This document shows positions 15,982 to 24,789 of a stretch of DNA of 64,000 bases, one piece after another. The DNA comes from SIG424 sp045546695. Lineage in GTDB: Bacteria; Bacillota; Clostridia; UBA1212; UBA1255. The position numbers were made by a program, and so were the translations under genes. The stretch is taken from NCBI GenBank assembly GCA_045546695.1, contig JAZQDE010000013.1:36353-100352 (forward strand). The letters are read 5' to 3'. Under the pieces are notes generated by a model, which was given only the letters and a program-made list of their open reading frames with translations, made no database searches and was not told where the DNA came from. Position 1 is the first letter of the stretch. Each line of letters begins with the position of its first letter.

Positions 15982-17970
15982 TTATTCATTGCCAACAAGC
16001 CATCTTATTGTCTCCGGCATAACCTTATAGTTTCTGACAAAAATACTATAAAGTTCCCTCTTGTCGAGCGCCGCCTCCTGGCAACCAATTTCTATGGTAA
16101 TGGAAGGTATTCCCAATTCTTCCATAGCCCAATCCTTGTATCCTGCCCCGTCAATGCCATAACTTGTTGCAAGAATATATCCGCTCACTTTGCTGATTGA
16201 CTGAGCAAAAGACTTTGATAAGGAGTTCACCGGCTCTTTGTCACCGTATTCATAATATATAATACTGCCTGTAGCATGGTAACTTATAGTAACGTCAAAA
16301 TCATATTTTAAAGTATAATCACGAAGTGCACGTGCTTCTGCGCTTGAAAAAGGCTTTGTGCCACCATATAATTCCGAAGAAGGAGCAAGTCTCTCCGACG
16401 GATTTTCACCCCATCCGGAAGGAAAGTTACGATTTATATCCACACCGAGTGCGTTTGCTTTCCATTTTTCAGTATATACATCCTGTGAAAAGTATGTATA
16501 CTTTTTATCTTTATCACTCTGATAAATTTTAAGTTGCGCAGAATTCAGTTTTCCGGACTGTGAAATGATAACACCGTCAGGATTTGTCATTGGAATAATA
16601 TGGAAACACACGTCATCATAATCCGTAATATCATATATACACCAATACTCCGCCATTGCCATCAGAAGCCATGATGTCAGATGTTCTCTTGCATGAATAC
16701 CACCCTGAATCAGAATCTGATGTTCTGCATCCTTGTTGCCTATGATAATAACAGGGATATTTCTTCCCTCTTCACTCTTTCCGATTGATTCCTCTTTTGC
16801 TATACTACTGTACTTTTCACATATTCCGGTAATATCTTTGCACATTTCGCTGTACGCATATATACCTGTCTGCTCAACTATAGACAACGCATCGAGAAAA
16901 ACTCCGTTTGTTTCCGTCTGATATGACGGACTTATGGTAAAAGATGGCTTGATAAAGCTACTCATAACGTATCCTATTTTGTTTTTGTACTCTACTTTGG
17001 CAAACTTTCCATACCATTTAAGCAAGGTGAACGTTGAGCCTTTATATATTTTTGCAAGCACTTTTGAACCGGTATCAGCATATTTTCTGAGATTTATGTA
17101 TTCATCGCAATTCGCTTCCCATACAACCGGAACAGACGGATCAAAATTCTCCTCTACATCATACTCATCACGATCGGCATAATGCCACCACTCCTGACTA
17201 TATCCTTTAAAACCATATTTTTCCATAACCTCTTCAAGAAGTATAGAATTGCGGGCAGCTTCAGGGCTGACATCATCATAATCCCTGTCCCCTTTTGACG
17301 TAAAATCGTCAAATCCCGACGGCATTGTGAGTTCTTTTCCTGTTTCAAGATCAATAAGCGTAACGTCTACAGCGCCGCCTCTGCAATGCGAGCGGTTACC
17401 TGTAACAGGATGTGATACATAATCTGTGTCGGGGCAGATGTCCCAAAGAGCCTGCTGCGCAGACAAAGGTCTGAAGCCATCCCAGATGAGAAGACCCAGC
17501 CCTTGTTGCTTTAATTCTGCCACCACGAGTGCCAGTTTTTTCACCGTACCATATCTTAAATATGCTTCCTGAAAATCGTAAATCCTTTTACCGGTAAAAT
17601 TACCATTTGTTGCATAAATAAGATTTTGTTTTATATCCGGAATATAATCAAGAACGCGGACAAAAGCGTCGTCGTCAATGTCGTCGTCAAAAGTTGGTGC
17701 CATCGTCGGTGTCGGCTTTGTAGTCGGCTTTATCGTCGGTGTCGGTGTTGTAGTCGGTGTGCCTGTCGCAGTCGGAGTCGTAGCAGGCGTCGGTGTCACA
17801 GTCGGATCAGCAGAAGGCGTCCCGGTCTCAGACGGCTCCGGCGAAAAGCTTGTCGCAGGTGATGCAGTGGAACTTGATTCTTGCTCGTCATCATTACATC
17901 CGCCGAGACATAACAATAGAACAGTTGCTATAAAAAAAACTGTTATTAAATAGTTCGTTCTTCTTTTCAC
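15982..17970 (-). CDS. Lipoprotein fusion: VanX-type D-Ala-D-Ala dipeptidase + SH3 + M14 carboxypeptidase
   Basis: About 662 residues. Lipobox LLCLGGC near residue 25-30, a Thr/Pro linker (PTPATTPTATGTPTTTPTP), an M15D/VanX-like domain (zinc ligands in SHCRGGAVDVTL and EWWHYADRD), an SH3-like domain with NLRKYADTGSKVLAKIYKGS, then an M14 domain with zinc ligands HAREH and YHATGS, NRNFPSGW for the substrate carboxylate and the catalytic Glu in SITIEIG. Both peptidase sites look complete. Such a protein would trim peptidoglycan peptides outside the cell. A TTG at 17985 is in frame but lies in the GGAGG ribosome site; GTG at 17970 (8 nt spacing) or TTG at 17973 is preferred. Confidence 0.85.
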   Translation of the reverse strand: MKRRTNYLITVFFIATVLLLCLGGCNDDEQESSSTASPATSFSPEPSETGTPSADPTVTPTPATTPTATGTPTTTPTPTIKPTTKPTPTMAPTFDDDIDDDAFVRVLDYIPDIKQNLIYATNGNFTGKRIYDFQEAYLRYGTVKKLALVVAELKQQGLGLLIWDGFRPLSAQQALWDICPDTDYVSHPVTGNRSHCRGGAVDVTLIDLETGKELTMPSGFDDFTSKGDRDYDDVSPEAARNSILLEEVMEKYGFKGYSQEWWHYADRDEYDVEENFDPSVPVVWEANCDEYINLRKYADTGSKVLAKIYKGSTFTLLKWYGKFAKVEYKNKIGYVMSSFIKPSFTISPSYQTETNGVFLDALSIVEQTGIYAYSEMCKDITGICEKYSSIAKEESIGKSEEGRNIPVIIIGNKDAEHQILIQGGIHAREHLTSWLLMAMAEYWCIYDITDYDDVCFHIIPMTNPDGVIISQSGKLNSAQLKIYQSDKDKKYTYFSQDVYTEKWKANALGVDINRNFPSGWGENPSERLAPSSELYGGTKPFSSAEARALRDYTLKYDFDVTISYHATGSIIYYEYGDKEPVNSLSKSFAQSISKVSGYILATSYGIDGAGYKDWAMEELGIPSITIEIGCQEAALDKRELYSIFVRNYKVMPETIRWLVGNE

Positions 17971-18037
17971 CAACTGTTCCTCCAAAAAAAATATGCTTGT
18001 ATTATAAATAAATACTATTTTTTTTTCAACCTGTTAT

Positions 18038-18667
18038 TTATGGTAATTTATTTTTCGACGAGAAGTAGAACTTCCTCTCCGTACCCTGAAAAAGTCGTTT
18101 TATGTTTTCATGATGTCTGATAATAATAAACAAAACCATTGCTGCGCAGGCAATAATCGCGCCCATATGTGCCTTCGTGAAAAACATCACGATAACACTT
18201 GAGGCGACAGCGCACATGGTAGATAATGACATATATTTTGTGGTGAAAATCAACAGAGCGAGCACTGCGCACGCAACGAGGAAGGCAATCCAGTCAACAA
18301 ATAAAATAATTGACATGTACACGAGAAAACCTTTGCCGCCTTTGAATTTGTACCAGACAGGATACGCGTGACCGAGCATACAAAACAAGCCTGTATATGC
18401 CGCACCGAGCTGGAAATATCCTGTTTCAAGATAGAATAAATATGCAAAAACTCCGACAACAATCGCAGCCTTCAACAGATCAATCAACATAACAACCCAC
18501 GAGAGTTTGCCTCCGAACGTTCTTTTGAAATTTGTAAAGCCGGGATTGCCACTGCCACAAGTACGGATGTCCTTGTGATACACGAGCTTTGACAATATAA
18601 TCGCAGGATTGAGACCTGTAATAACATATGCACATACTGCTGCCGAAATAAACAACGCTATTTTCAT
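18038..18667 (-). CDS. plsY: PlsY, acyl-phosphate:glycerol-3-phosphate acyltransferase
   Basis: 209 residues with five or so membrane segments. Signatures GSGNPGFTN (phosphate-binding loop) and GHAYPVWYKFKGGKG are those of PlsY, which makes 1-acyl-glycerol-3-phosphate from acyl-phosphate at the membrane. The start at 18667 overlaps the preceding gene's stop by 4 nt (ATGA), so the longer frame upstream is not used. Last gene of a three-gene operon with two redox enzymes, an unusual partnership. Probably a second plsY rather than the housekeeping copy, which is inference. Confidence 0.9.
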   Translation of the reverse strand: MKIALFISAAVCAYVITGLNPAIILSKLVYHKDIRTCGSGNPGFTNFKRTFGGKLSWVVMLIDLLKAAIVVGVFAYLFYLETGYFQLGAAYTGLFCMLGHAYPVWYKFKGGKGFLVYMSIILFVDWIAFLVACAVLALLIFTTKYMSLSTMCAVASSVIVMFFTKAHMGAIIACAAMVLFIIIRHHENIKRLFQGTERKFYFSSKNKLP

Positions 18668-19842
18668 TTTGCTGAAGGCACCTCCAATTCTATGTCTGTG
18701 AGCGGATAGGTACAGCACGGATGGATATAAGAGTACTTGCGGTCTGCAAGACGACGACCGTCTGTTTTATCGGGAATAAAGACCTCTCCGCTGATTAATT
18801 TACTTCTGCAATAACCACACCGGCCACTACGGCAACCTGACACCGCCGGCACGCCATTTTCTTCAAGCGCACGCAGAATTGTAGCGTCAGTCCGCGCTGT
18901 AAAACAAACACGGTTACCGTTAATTCGCACAGTAATATTTACGGTCGTAGCAAGAGTGTTATTCATAACGGGCATCTCGCCGAACGACTCGAATCTAACA
19001 TATTTATATCGCATTGACGCATCAATATCAAGAGCATTAAGTATCGTCACGGCATTTTCTTCCACAAATTGGTAAAGTCCGCGCGGTCCGCACACAAAAA
19101 CAGATGATTTTTCCCCTACAGAACGCGTTTTGGCCGCCGAAATAATATCATCGACCGTTATATTTCCATATACGTATTTTACAGCTACGTCATTTGTTTT
19201 CGCACAGATCTCATCGAGTTCACCGTGAAAAACAGCAGAATTCTCATCGGGTGCACCATAAAGAATTGTAAGTTGCATCTGTTCTGTCCCCTCCATGACA
19301 GCTTTTGCCATAGACAAAAACGGAGTTATACCCATGCCGCCTGCAACCGCAACTATATGTTTCGCATCACGAAGCGGCTCATACGTAAGCAGGCCCATCG
19401 GTTCTGACACCTCAACGAGGCTTCCTTCCTGCCAGTTGCTGTAAATATATTCCGTAGCAAGACCGCCTTCACATTTTTTGACAGATATTCTGTAAAAACC
19501 TTTTGCTGCATCTTCCGGAGACGACGATATTGAATAAGGTCTTGAGATGTATTTGCCATTTATATCCAGCTTCACGCAAATATACTGACCGGCGCTGAAA
19601 TACGCAGGCACACGCCCCTCTTCTTCCATTTTCAGGATATAGCTGCGACAGTCGTCGCTATGGCGGATGACCTGACTTATTACCATCCTCTGCATCCCCG
19701 GATGAAGTCGGGCTGACAGCTTGTTTGCACACCAGATATCACTTTTCAGCGAAGCATCCGCCATAGCAAAATGCTTTTCTCTTTCAGGCACAATATTCAT
19801 AAAATCTGCAGGACTCAACGAATTAAGTTCATTTTCTCTCAT
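18664..19842 (-). CDS. Ferredoxin-NAD(P)H reductase-type flavoprotein with C-terminal [2Fe-2S] domain
   Basis: 392 residues. FAD-binding barrel with SRPYSISSSP, NAD(P)-binding domain with AVAGGMGITPFLSMA and VFVCGPRGLY, and a plant-type [2Fe-2S] domain with C-x4-C-x2-C (GCRSGRCGYC) and a distant Cys in HPCCTYP. This is the reductase layout of multicomponent oxygenases and desaturases: electrons go from NAD(P)H via FAD to the iron-sulfur centre. The ATG at 19842, 9 nt after GGAGG, is preferred over a GTG at 19851 abutting the ribosome site. Overlaps the FAD-dependent partner gene by 14 bp and plsY by 4 bp. Confidence 0.87.
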   Translation of the reverse strand: MRENELNSLSPADFMNIVPEREKHFAMADASLKSDIWCANKLSARLHPGMQRMVISQVIRHSDDCRSYILKMEEEGRVPAYFSAGQYICVKLDINGKYISRPYSISSSPEDAAKGFYRISVKKCEGGLATEYIYSNWQEGSLVEVSEPMGLLTYEPLRDAKHIVAVAGGMGITPFLSMAKAVMEGTEQMQLTILYGAPDENSAVFHGELDEICAKTNDVAVKYVYGNITVDDIISAAKTRSVGEKSSVFVCGPRGLYQFVEENAVTILNALDIDASMRYKYVRFESFGEMPVMNNTLATTVNITVRINGNRVCFTARTDATILRALEENGVPAVSGCRSGRCGYCRSKLISGEVFIPDKTDGRRLADRKYSYIHPCCTYPLTDIELEVPSAK

Positions 19843-21355
19843 TTGTCTCACCCTCCTGCGCCTTTAATTCTCTTATTACTCTCTTTGCCACGTCGATGCC
19901 GTTTGCATACGCGCTGTTATACCCGTCTGTTCTCTCAGCATGCGCCCCTGCAAACCATAAATTACCAATTATCTGCTCGTTTTTGTTATTAAGAGTTCTT
20001 GCAATCATACTGTCCCACAAAGAAATCTCATAGCCGTACGGAGTACCGCCGGGAGTAGCAATATATCTGGCAAAAGTTGCCGGCGTGCTTATGGCAATTT
20101 CTTCTATATACGGAGTGATAATAATGCCTGTTTTTTCCTCGTATCGACTTATCATATCGGCAGCAATACCGTTTTTGAACTTCTTATAACCGGCAGGTTG
20201 CACGCCCTCTAATATCTCTCCTGTCAGCATCTGCGTAAAATATAACATGCACGTTCCTTCTTCGGATGCTTCAGGAAATGCACAATTAAGGCAGTTTACA
20301 AGCAAAAAGCCTTTGTATGGGTCTTTTGCGTTCTCATATTGAACGACCGATTCTGGTGAATCGAACAAGAACGTCGTATAATCTTTAATTCCAAGCTCCG
20401 CAGCACCTTTGCAAAGACCGATATATATGGTGAAAAATTGAGCACCGTTTTTGCGGGCGTTGTTGATTTTAACAGCCCTCTCAGGAAGATGTTTTTCATT
20501 TATGAGAGTACCAAAGCTACTGCCCGGGTGGCAGTTTGTGATAATCTTTTTACCATAGATTTCCTTTTCACCGATGCGGATGCCGTATGCCTTGCCATCT
20601 TTTATGAGAATCTCATCGACAAGAGTGTTGTATAGTATCTGCCCGCCTTTTTTTCTGACAGTATCTTCCAGCGCTGTTGACAACTCATGCGAGCGCATAC
20701 GAGGCATAGCAGGACCGAGTCCGATATATCTGTCGAGTATAATTGCATAAAAAAGGAAATCAAGACGGTCAGACGGAGCACCGACGTATGACCAGTACGT
20801 ATTTAATATATGTTGTGCTTTTTTTGGCATTTTAAGGGCGTCAAGACATTCGTCTACGCTGTGTGATGCCATTACCAGAAAATCCCTGTGCTCGCTCATA
20901 AGGACAGCCGGGTCAATCTTGCACGATGCCAGATAATGAAGTCCCTCGTTTGCTTTGACACCGAGGCGGAAAACAGCCTTAACGCTATCGTAGCTGCCGG
21001 GAACGATATTTTCCATTTCACGGCAAAAAGCCTCTGTACCGACAGGCATTGTAACGTCGTATTCTTCGCTTATAACGTGAAAAGCTACCTCGTCAACATG
21101 CCAATTTATGTCAAGTCCGTACTGCTCAAACATCTTGCGCACACTGCCGGGATTTTCCTCTGTACCGACGTTTGCCAGTTCGTGAAGAGATGGTTCAAAT
21201 TCAAAGCGGCCTCTGCAAAAGCTGGTCGCGCAGCCGCCGGGATAGAGATTTTTATCTACAAGAAGTGTTTTATAACCACTATCGAGCGTGGTTATCGCCG
21301 CACATAATCCCGCGTTGCCTGCACCTATAACAATTACATCGTATAAATCGTCCAT
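19829..21355 (-). CDS. Phytoene desaturase / retinol saturase-like FAD oxidoreductase
   Basis: 508 residues. N-terminal dinucleotide fold DVIVIGAGNAGLCAAI, then PGGCATSFCRGRFEFEPSLHEL, typical of the carotene desaturase / all-trans-retinol 13,14-reductase group, and a C-terminal NLWFAGAHAERTDGYNSAYANG FAD signature. These enzymes add or remove hydrogen on polyene or lipid chains. First gene of the operon with the ferredoxin reductase-type protein and PlsY. No carotenoid synthesis gene is present, so a fatty-acyl or other lipid substrate is the more likely idea. Start at 21355 is chosen because the longer frame has no ribosome site. Confidence 0.8.
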   Translation of the reverse strand: MDDLYDVIVIGAGNAGLCAAITTLDSGYKTLLVDKNLYPGGCATSFCRGRFEFEPSLHELANVGTEENPGSVRKMFEQYGLDINWHVDEVAFHVISEEYDVTMPVGTEAFCREMENIVPGSYDSVKAVFRLGVKANEGLHYLASCKIDPAVLMSEHRDFLVMASHSVDECLDALKMPKKAQHILNTYWSYVGAPSDRLDFLFYAIILDRYIGLGPAMPRMRSHELSTALEDTVRKKGGQILYNTLVDEILIKDGKAYGIRIGEKEIYGKKIITNCHPGSSFGTLINEKHLPERAVKINNARKNGAQFFTIYIGLCKGAAELGIKDYTTFLFDSPESVVQYENAKDPYKGFLLVNCLNCAFPEASEEGTCMLYFTQMLTGEILEGVQPAGYKKFKNGIAADMISRYEEKTGIIITPYIEEIAISTPATFARYIATPGGTPYGYEISLWDSMIARTLNNKNEQIIGNLWFAGAHAERTDGYNSAYANGIDVAKRVIRELKAQEGETNERK

Positions 21356-21515
21356 TTTAACACCGAAAAACATATAATATTATCGGATTATATCATATAG
21401 AAAATAAATTTAAGCTAAACAAAATAATATTCTTTTTTAGGTGATTTTGTCACGGAAGATTTCCACAAACAAGGATATACTATGGGTGTAAAAAATAATA
21501 AAGGAGGACACAAAG

Positions 21516-21830
21516 ATGTCAGTAGTTAGTATAAATAATAATAATTTTGAAAATGAGGTTTTAAGAAGCAGCAAGCCCGTATTGGTAGATTTTTACGCAG
21601 ACTGGTGCGGTCCCTGCAGAATGGTATCTCCTTTAGTAGATCAGATAGCAAACGAGCATCCTGAGTACAAGGTAGTAAAAGTAAACGTTGACGAGCAGCC
21701 GGAGTTGGCTTCAAAGTTCAACGTAATGAGCATCCCGGCTCTGTTTGTTGTAAACAACGGCCAGGTGGTAAATAAGTCAGTCGGAGCAAAGCCAAAGGCG
21801 CAGATCCTCAGCATGCTCCAGGCAGTGTAA
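21516..21830 (+). CDS. trxA: Thioredoxin
   Basis: 104 residues with the WCGPC active site near residue 28-32 in LVDFYADWCGPCRM, cis-Pro in SIPALFVV and the usual Trx fold length. Reduces protein disulfides in the cytoplasm. AAGGAGG ribosome site 7-8 nt before ATG. Single gene between two divergent and convergent units; no thioredoxin reductase next to it. Confidence 0.97.
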   Translation: MSVVSINNNNFENEVLRSSKPVLVDFYADWCGPCRMVSPLVDQIANEHPEYKVVKVNVDEQPELASKFNVMSIPALFVVNNGQVVNKSVGAKPKAQILSMLQAV

Positions 21831-21834
21831 CTTA

Positions 21835-22650
21835 TTAAAGACGTTCAAAAATAGCAAGTTCTCCGTTGTCGCGGGCAGTCTTAAGCTCCCCTTCACCTCT
21901 TATAGTCCAGACAAATTTCGGGGCCTTGAAAAATTTCGTGGTAAGCCTTACAGGCAATGAATTCCTGTCTTTTTTATCAAAAGCAATAAACGAAGGTTTT
22001 GCCACGAAATTGAATGCCATTAACGTAAGTGCGATGTGTATCACGTCGTGCTTACGTTTTTCTCTGCATACGTTCGTGTACAATATACCTCTGGTTGATT
22101 CAGGCAATTTTTTACCGATGCCATGAAGTAGCAGCGGGTTGAAAGATTCGATGCAATAAGGTCCTTTATACTCAGCTAAAACAGCTGCCACTTTTTCACA
22201 AAGAGCAGTATCAAAAGTCTCGCCCTTGAGCTCTACGAGCAGTGGTACTCTGCCGTCTACGAGCTTCAGCACATGTGAAAATGTTGGAATCTTTTCACAT
22301 GTACCGGCAAGCTTCAACTCCTGAAGCTCTTTACATTTGAGGTCATGCAAGTGTGCATGCACTCCTGTCATTCTGTCTAAAGTAGCATCGTGAAAAACCA
22401 TAACCTGCCCGTCTGCTGACAATTGAACGTCAAGCTCTATGCCATGCCCGCTGCGGCAGGCAAGCTCGAATGCGCCAAGAGAATTCTCCGGAATGGTATC
22501 GGAGTGAAGACCTCTGTGTGCATACTCGCAAAGAAGAGCTTTATCAATATCTTTTTTCTTACGCGGACGCAAAAAAAAGAAGATATAAACGAGCGTAATC
22601 AATATTGTAAAGGCTAAAATGCCTGAAATAATCCAGATAAAAATTTCCAT
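21835..22650 (-). CDS. Membrane-anchored glycerophosphodiester phosphodiesterase
   Basis: 271 residues. One N-terminal membrane segment (about 4-27), then a GDPD domain: catalytic HRG in YAHRGLHSDTIPENS, metal ligands in GIELDVQLSADGQVMVFHD and a Lys/Glu site in LVELKGE. Hydrolyses glycerophosphodiesters (deacylated phospholipids, possibly teichoic acid) to glycerol 3-phosphate and an alcohol. Last gene of the four-gene operon starting at 25739; 2 nt after the transporter gene. Confidence 0.9.
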   Translation of the reverse strand: MEIFIWIISGILAFTILITLVYIFFFLRPRKKKDIDKALLCEYAHRGLHSDTIPENSLGAFELACRSGHGIELDVQLSADGQVMVFHDATLDRMTGVHAHLHDLKCKELQELKLAGTCEKIPTFSHVLKLVDGRVPLLVELKGETFDTALCEKVAAVLAEYKGPYCIESFNPLLLHGIGKKLPESTRGILYTNVCREKRKHDVIHIALTLMAFNFVAKPSFIAFDKKDRNSLPVRLTTKFFKAPKFVWTIRGEGELKTARDNGELAIFERL

Positions 22651-22652
22651 AA

Positions 22653-24020
22653 TCAGTCAACTTCAAGATGTTCTATAGCCTGTTTTGCGTCACCCGGTTT
22701 TGAATCGCCGTGTTTTACAAATAACATTGTGACAAACGAGAAACATACGAATACGCAGCCGAAAATGAAGAATACATGTTCGATGCCAACAAGATCGTAG
22801 AGCATGCCAGAAGCTATAGGAGCCACGATCTGAGCCGCCATAGATGCAGTATAGTAATAACCTGTATACTTGCCTACATTGCCATTTATTGCCAGCTCTA
22901 CAACCATCGGGAAGGAGTTTACGTTTATTGTCGCCCAACCTATTCCGGCAAGCGCAAACACAGGATACATTGTAGATTCCGGTGTCGTAGGTGTTACAAA
23001 ATGGCCTATAAAGAAGGATGCCGCAAGCATTACTACACCGGCAAGAATTGTCTTTTTTCTGCCAATTTTCGACGCAATTATTCCGACAGGAATATATGCC
23101 ACGATAGCAGCAGCCTGAGCCACAATCAGCGTAAGGTTAAAGTCAAACTTAAGTACGTTTGTTGCATATACTGAGTATTTACTTGTAATAGAATTGTATC
23201 CGATGTACCACAGTGCAACTGATGCAAGGATAAGGATAAGCGATCTGAATTCCGCTTTAGAAAGAGCTCCTCCCTTAGTGCTGTTCACTGCCTCCGGCGC
23301 CGGAACATCCTCAATGCCAAGTCTGCGTGATTCTTCTATCATTTCATCTGACCATTTGCGTTCTTTGACCGTCAGGAGGAAAATAATAAAGCCAACAAGC
23401 ATCACGCATACAACGGCAAACACGTATCCTGTATATTCCATATATGCGTCTTTTGCCGTAGCAAAAATCATACCAAGTACAAGAACAATAATGCCACCCG
23501 CAGTACCTGTAAGGTTAATAATGGCATTTGCCTTTGACCTTAAAGGCTTTATCGTGATATCAGGCATCAGGGCAACGGCCGGTGAACGGAACGTCGCCAT
23601 AGCAACGAGCATAACAAGCAAAGTCGCAATAAAACCAACCAGCGGAAGCGGATTACTCATTGTAATATCAAAAGCCATTTCAGCATCAGATACACCGGCG
23701 TCCACAACTTTTGCAAGCTGATAGTTGTCAATAAATGTCAACGCAACAAACGATATAACTGCTACGATTGTTCCGAAAAATATAAACGGTGTTCTTTTGC
23801 CGTATTTTGTATTTACCTTATCTGAAATTGCTCCAAATATTGGTAACAAAAATACTGCCAGAACGTTGTCGATTGACATTATTCCACCCGATATAGTCTG
23901 AGACAAACCAAAGTGATTCGTCAATATCAACGGTACTATGGCATCATACGCCTGCCAGAATGCAAGTATCAGGAAAAATGCCATACCAACGAGTATAACG
24001 CGTTTGCTGTTAAGCTTCAT
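22653..24020 (-). CDS. MFS transporter (sugar transporter-like)
   Basis: 455 residues, about 12 membrane segments. The motif ISDKVNTKYGKRTPFIFFGT is the loop 2-3 signature of the GPH/SLC45-like sugar-transporting MFS subgroup; a central hydrophilic loop (RKWSDEMIEESRRLG) separates the two halves, and IASKIGRKKTI is the second-half copy. The ATG at 24020, with GGAAGGA upstream, is preferred over an upstream TTG. Starts 1 nt after the esterase gene's stop, so strongly coupled. Substrate unknown; a glycoside or glycerol-phosphate derivative is plausible from its neighbours. Confidence 0.85.
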   Translation of the reverse strand: MKLNSKRVILVGMAFFLILAFWQAYDAIVPLILTNHFGLSQTISGGIMSIDNVLAVFLLPIFGAISDKVNTKYGKRTPFIFFGTIVAVISFVALTFIDNYQLAKVVDAGVSDAEMAFDITMSNPLPLVGFIATLLVMLVAMATFRSPAVALMPDITIKPLRSKANAIINLTGTAGGIIVLVLGMIFATAKDAYMEYTGYVFAVVCVMLVGFIIFLLTVKERKWSDEMIEESRRLGIEDVPAPEAVNSTKGGALSKAEFRSLILILASVALWYIGYNSITSKYSVYATNVLKFDFNLTLIVAQAAAIVAYIPVGIIASKIGRKKTILAGVVMLAASFFIGHFVTPTTPESTMYPVFALAGIGWATINVNSFPMVVELAINGNVGKYTGYYYTASMAAQIVAPIASGMLYDLVGIEHVFFIFGCVFVCFSFVTMLFVKHGDSKPGDAKQAIEHLEVD

Positions 24021-24021
24021 A

Positions 24022-24789
24022 TCATGTCCTTCCGGCAAGAATCTTGCCTGTAATAAATTTGTGCAGACCCTGTCTTACTTCCGGCGTGAAAGCACCGTGT
24101 CCGCAATGTTCTTGTCTGTAATATTCGACGCTCAGGCCTCTTTTTCTGAGCATTTCAACGTATTCGTCACATTCTGCCACAGGAAAAAGTTCATCATCCA
24201 CGTCGCTGCATATAAAATATGGGATGTTTTTCATCTCTTCTACGTGTTCCCACGGTGAAAAGTCCTTAAGGGCATCTTCTATCGGCATGTCGTATACTGC
24301 CGCAGCGCTGAAATACGAGCGCGGAACGAGTTCTTTGCAATTGTACGATGTCATGACGTTTATGCCGGGACACGCCGCTGCCACACAAGTAATATTATGT
24401 GCCGATTTCAAAGAATAAATAAGTGCGCCAAGACCACCCATGCTTCCGCCGCAAACAGCCAAAGGAGCGTCGTCCGGTAAATCGTATTTGTCTTTTATAG
24501 CTGAGACAACTGCATTTGCCATCCTCACGGCACCTTTATTTGCCCAGCTCCACGGGCCGGGGAAAAGATACGCAAGCAGTATGCCATTTTTACCAAAATC
24601 TCTTGAAAAATCCGTGTCATATACACCCATATCGATGCACCCGCCAAGACATGAACTGCCACCCAGACCCGGAAATTCCAAAACAACGCCCTTTACGGGC
24701 GTTGTTAAAAAGGGCTCATTGCTATTTATGTAGAAATGAAGTGTGTCTTTGTTTATAAATTTGCTGTCATTCTGTGAAAAGTTACTCAT
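24022..24789 (-). CDS. Alpha/beta hydrolase (esterase/peptidase-like)
   Basis: 255 residues, cytoplasmic. Nucleophile Ser in VCGGSMGGLGAL, acid Asp in CSDVDDELFPV and base His in EHCGHGAF give a complete catalytic triad of the prolyl-oligopeptidase/esterase type. Overlaps the preceding gene by 4 nt and touches the transporter gene, so it likely acts on the compound imported by that transporter. Substrate unknown. Confidence 0.85.
   Translation of the reverse strand: MSNFSQNDSKFINKDTLHFYINSNEPFLTTPVKGVVLEFPGLGGSSCLGGCIDMGVYDTDFSRDFGKNGILLAYLFPGPWSWANKGAVRMANAVVSAIKDKYDLPDDAPLAVCGGSMGGLGALIYSLKSAHNITCVAAACPGINVMTSYNCKELVPRSYFSAAAVYDMPIEDALKDFSPWEHVEEMKNIPYFICSDVDDELFPVAECDEYVEMLRKRGLSVEYYRQEHCGHGAFTPEVRQGLHKFITGKILAGRT

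Noticed and set aside
21447..21481. Promoter of trxA (TTGTCA ... TATACT)
   Set aside because: The spacer is 23 bp, too long for a normal sigma-A promoter.
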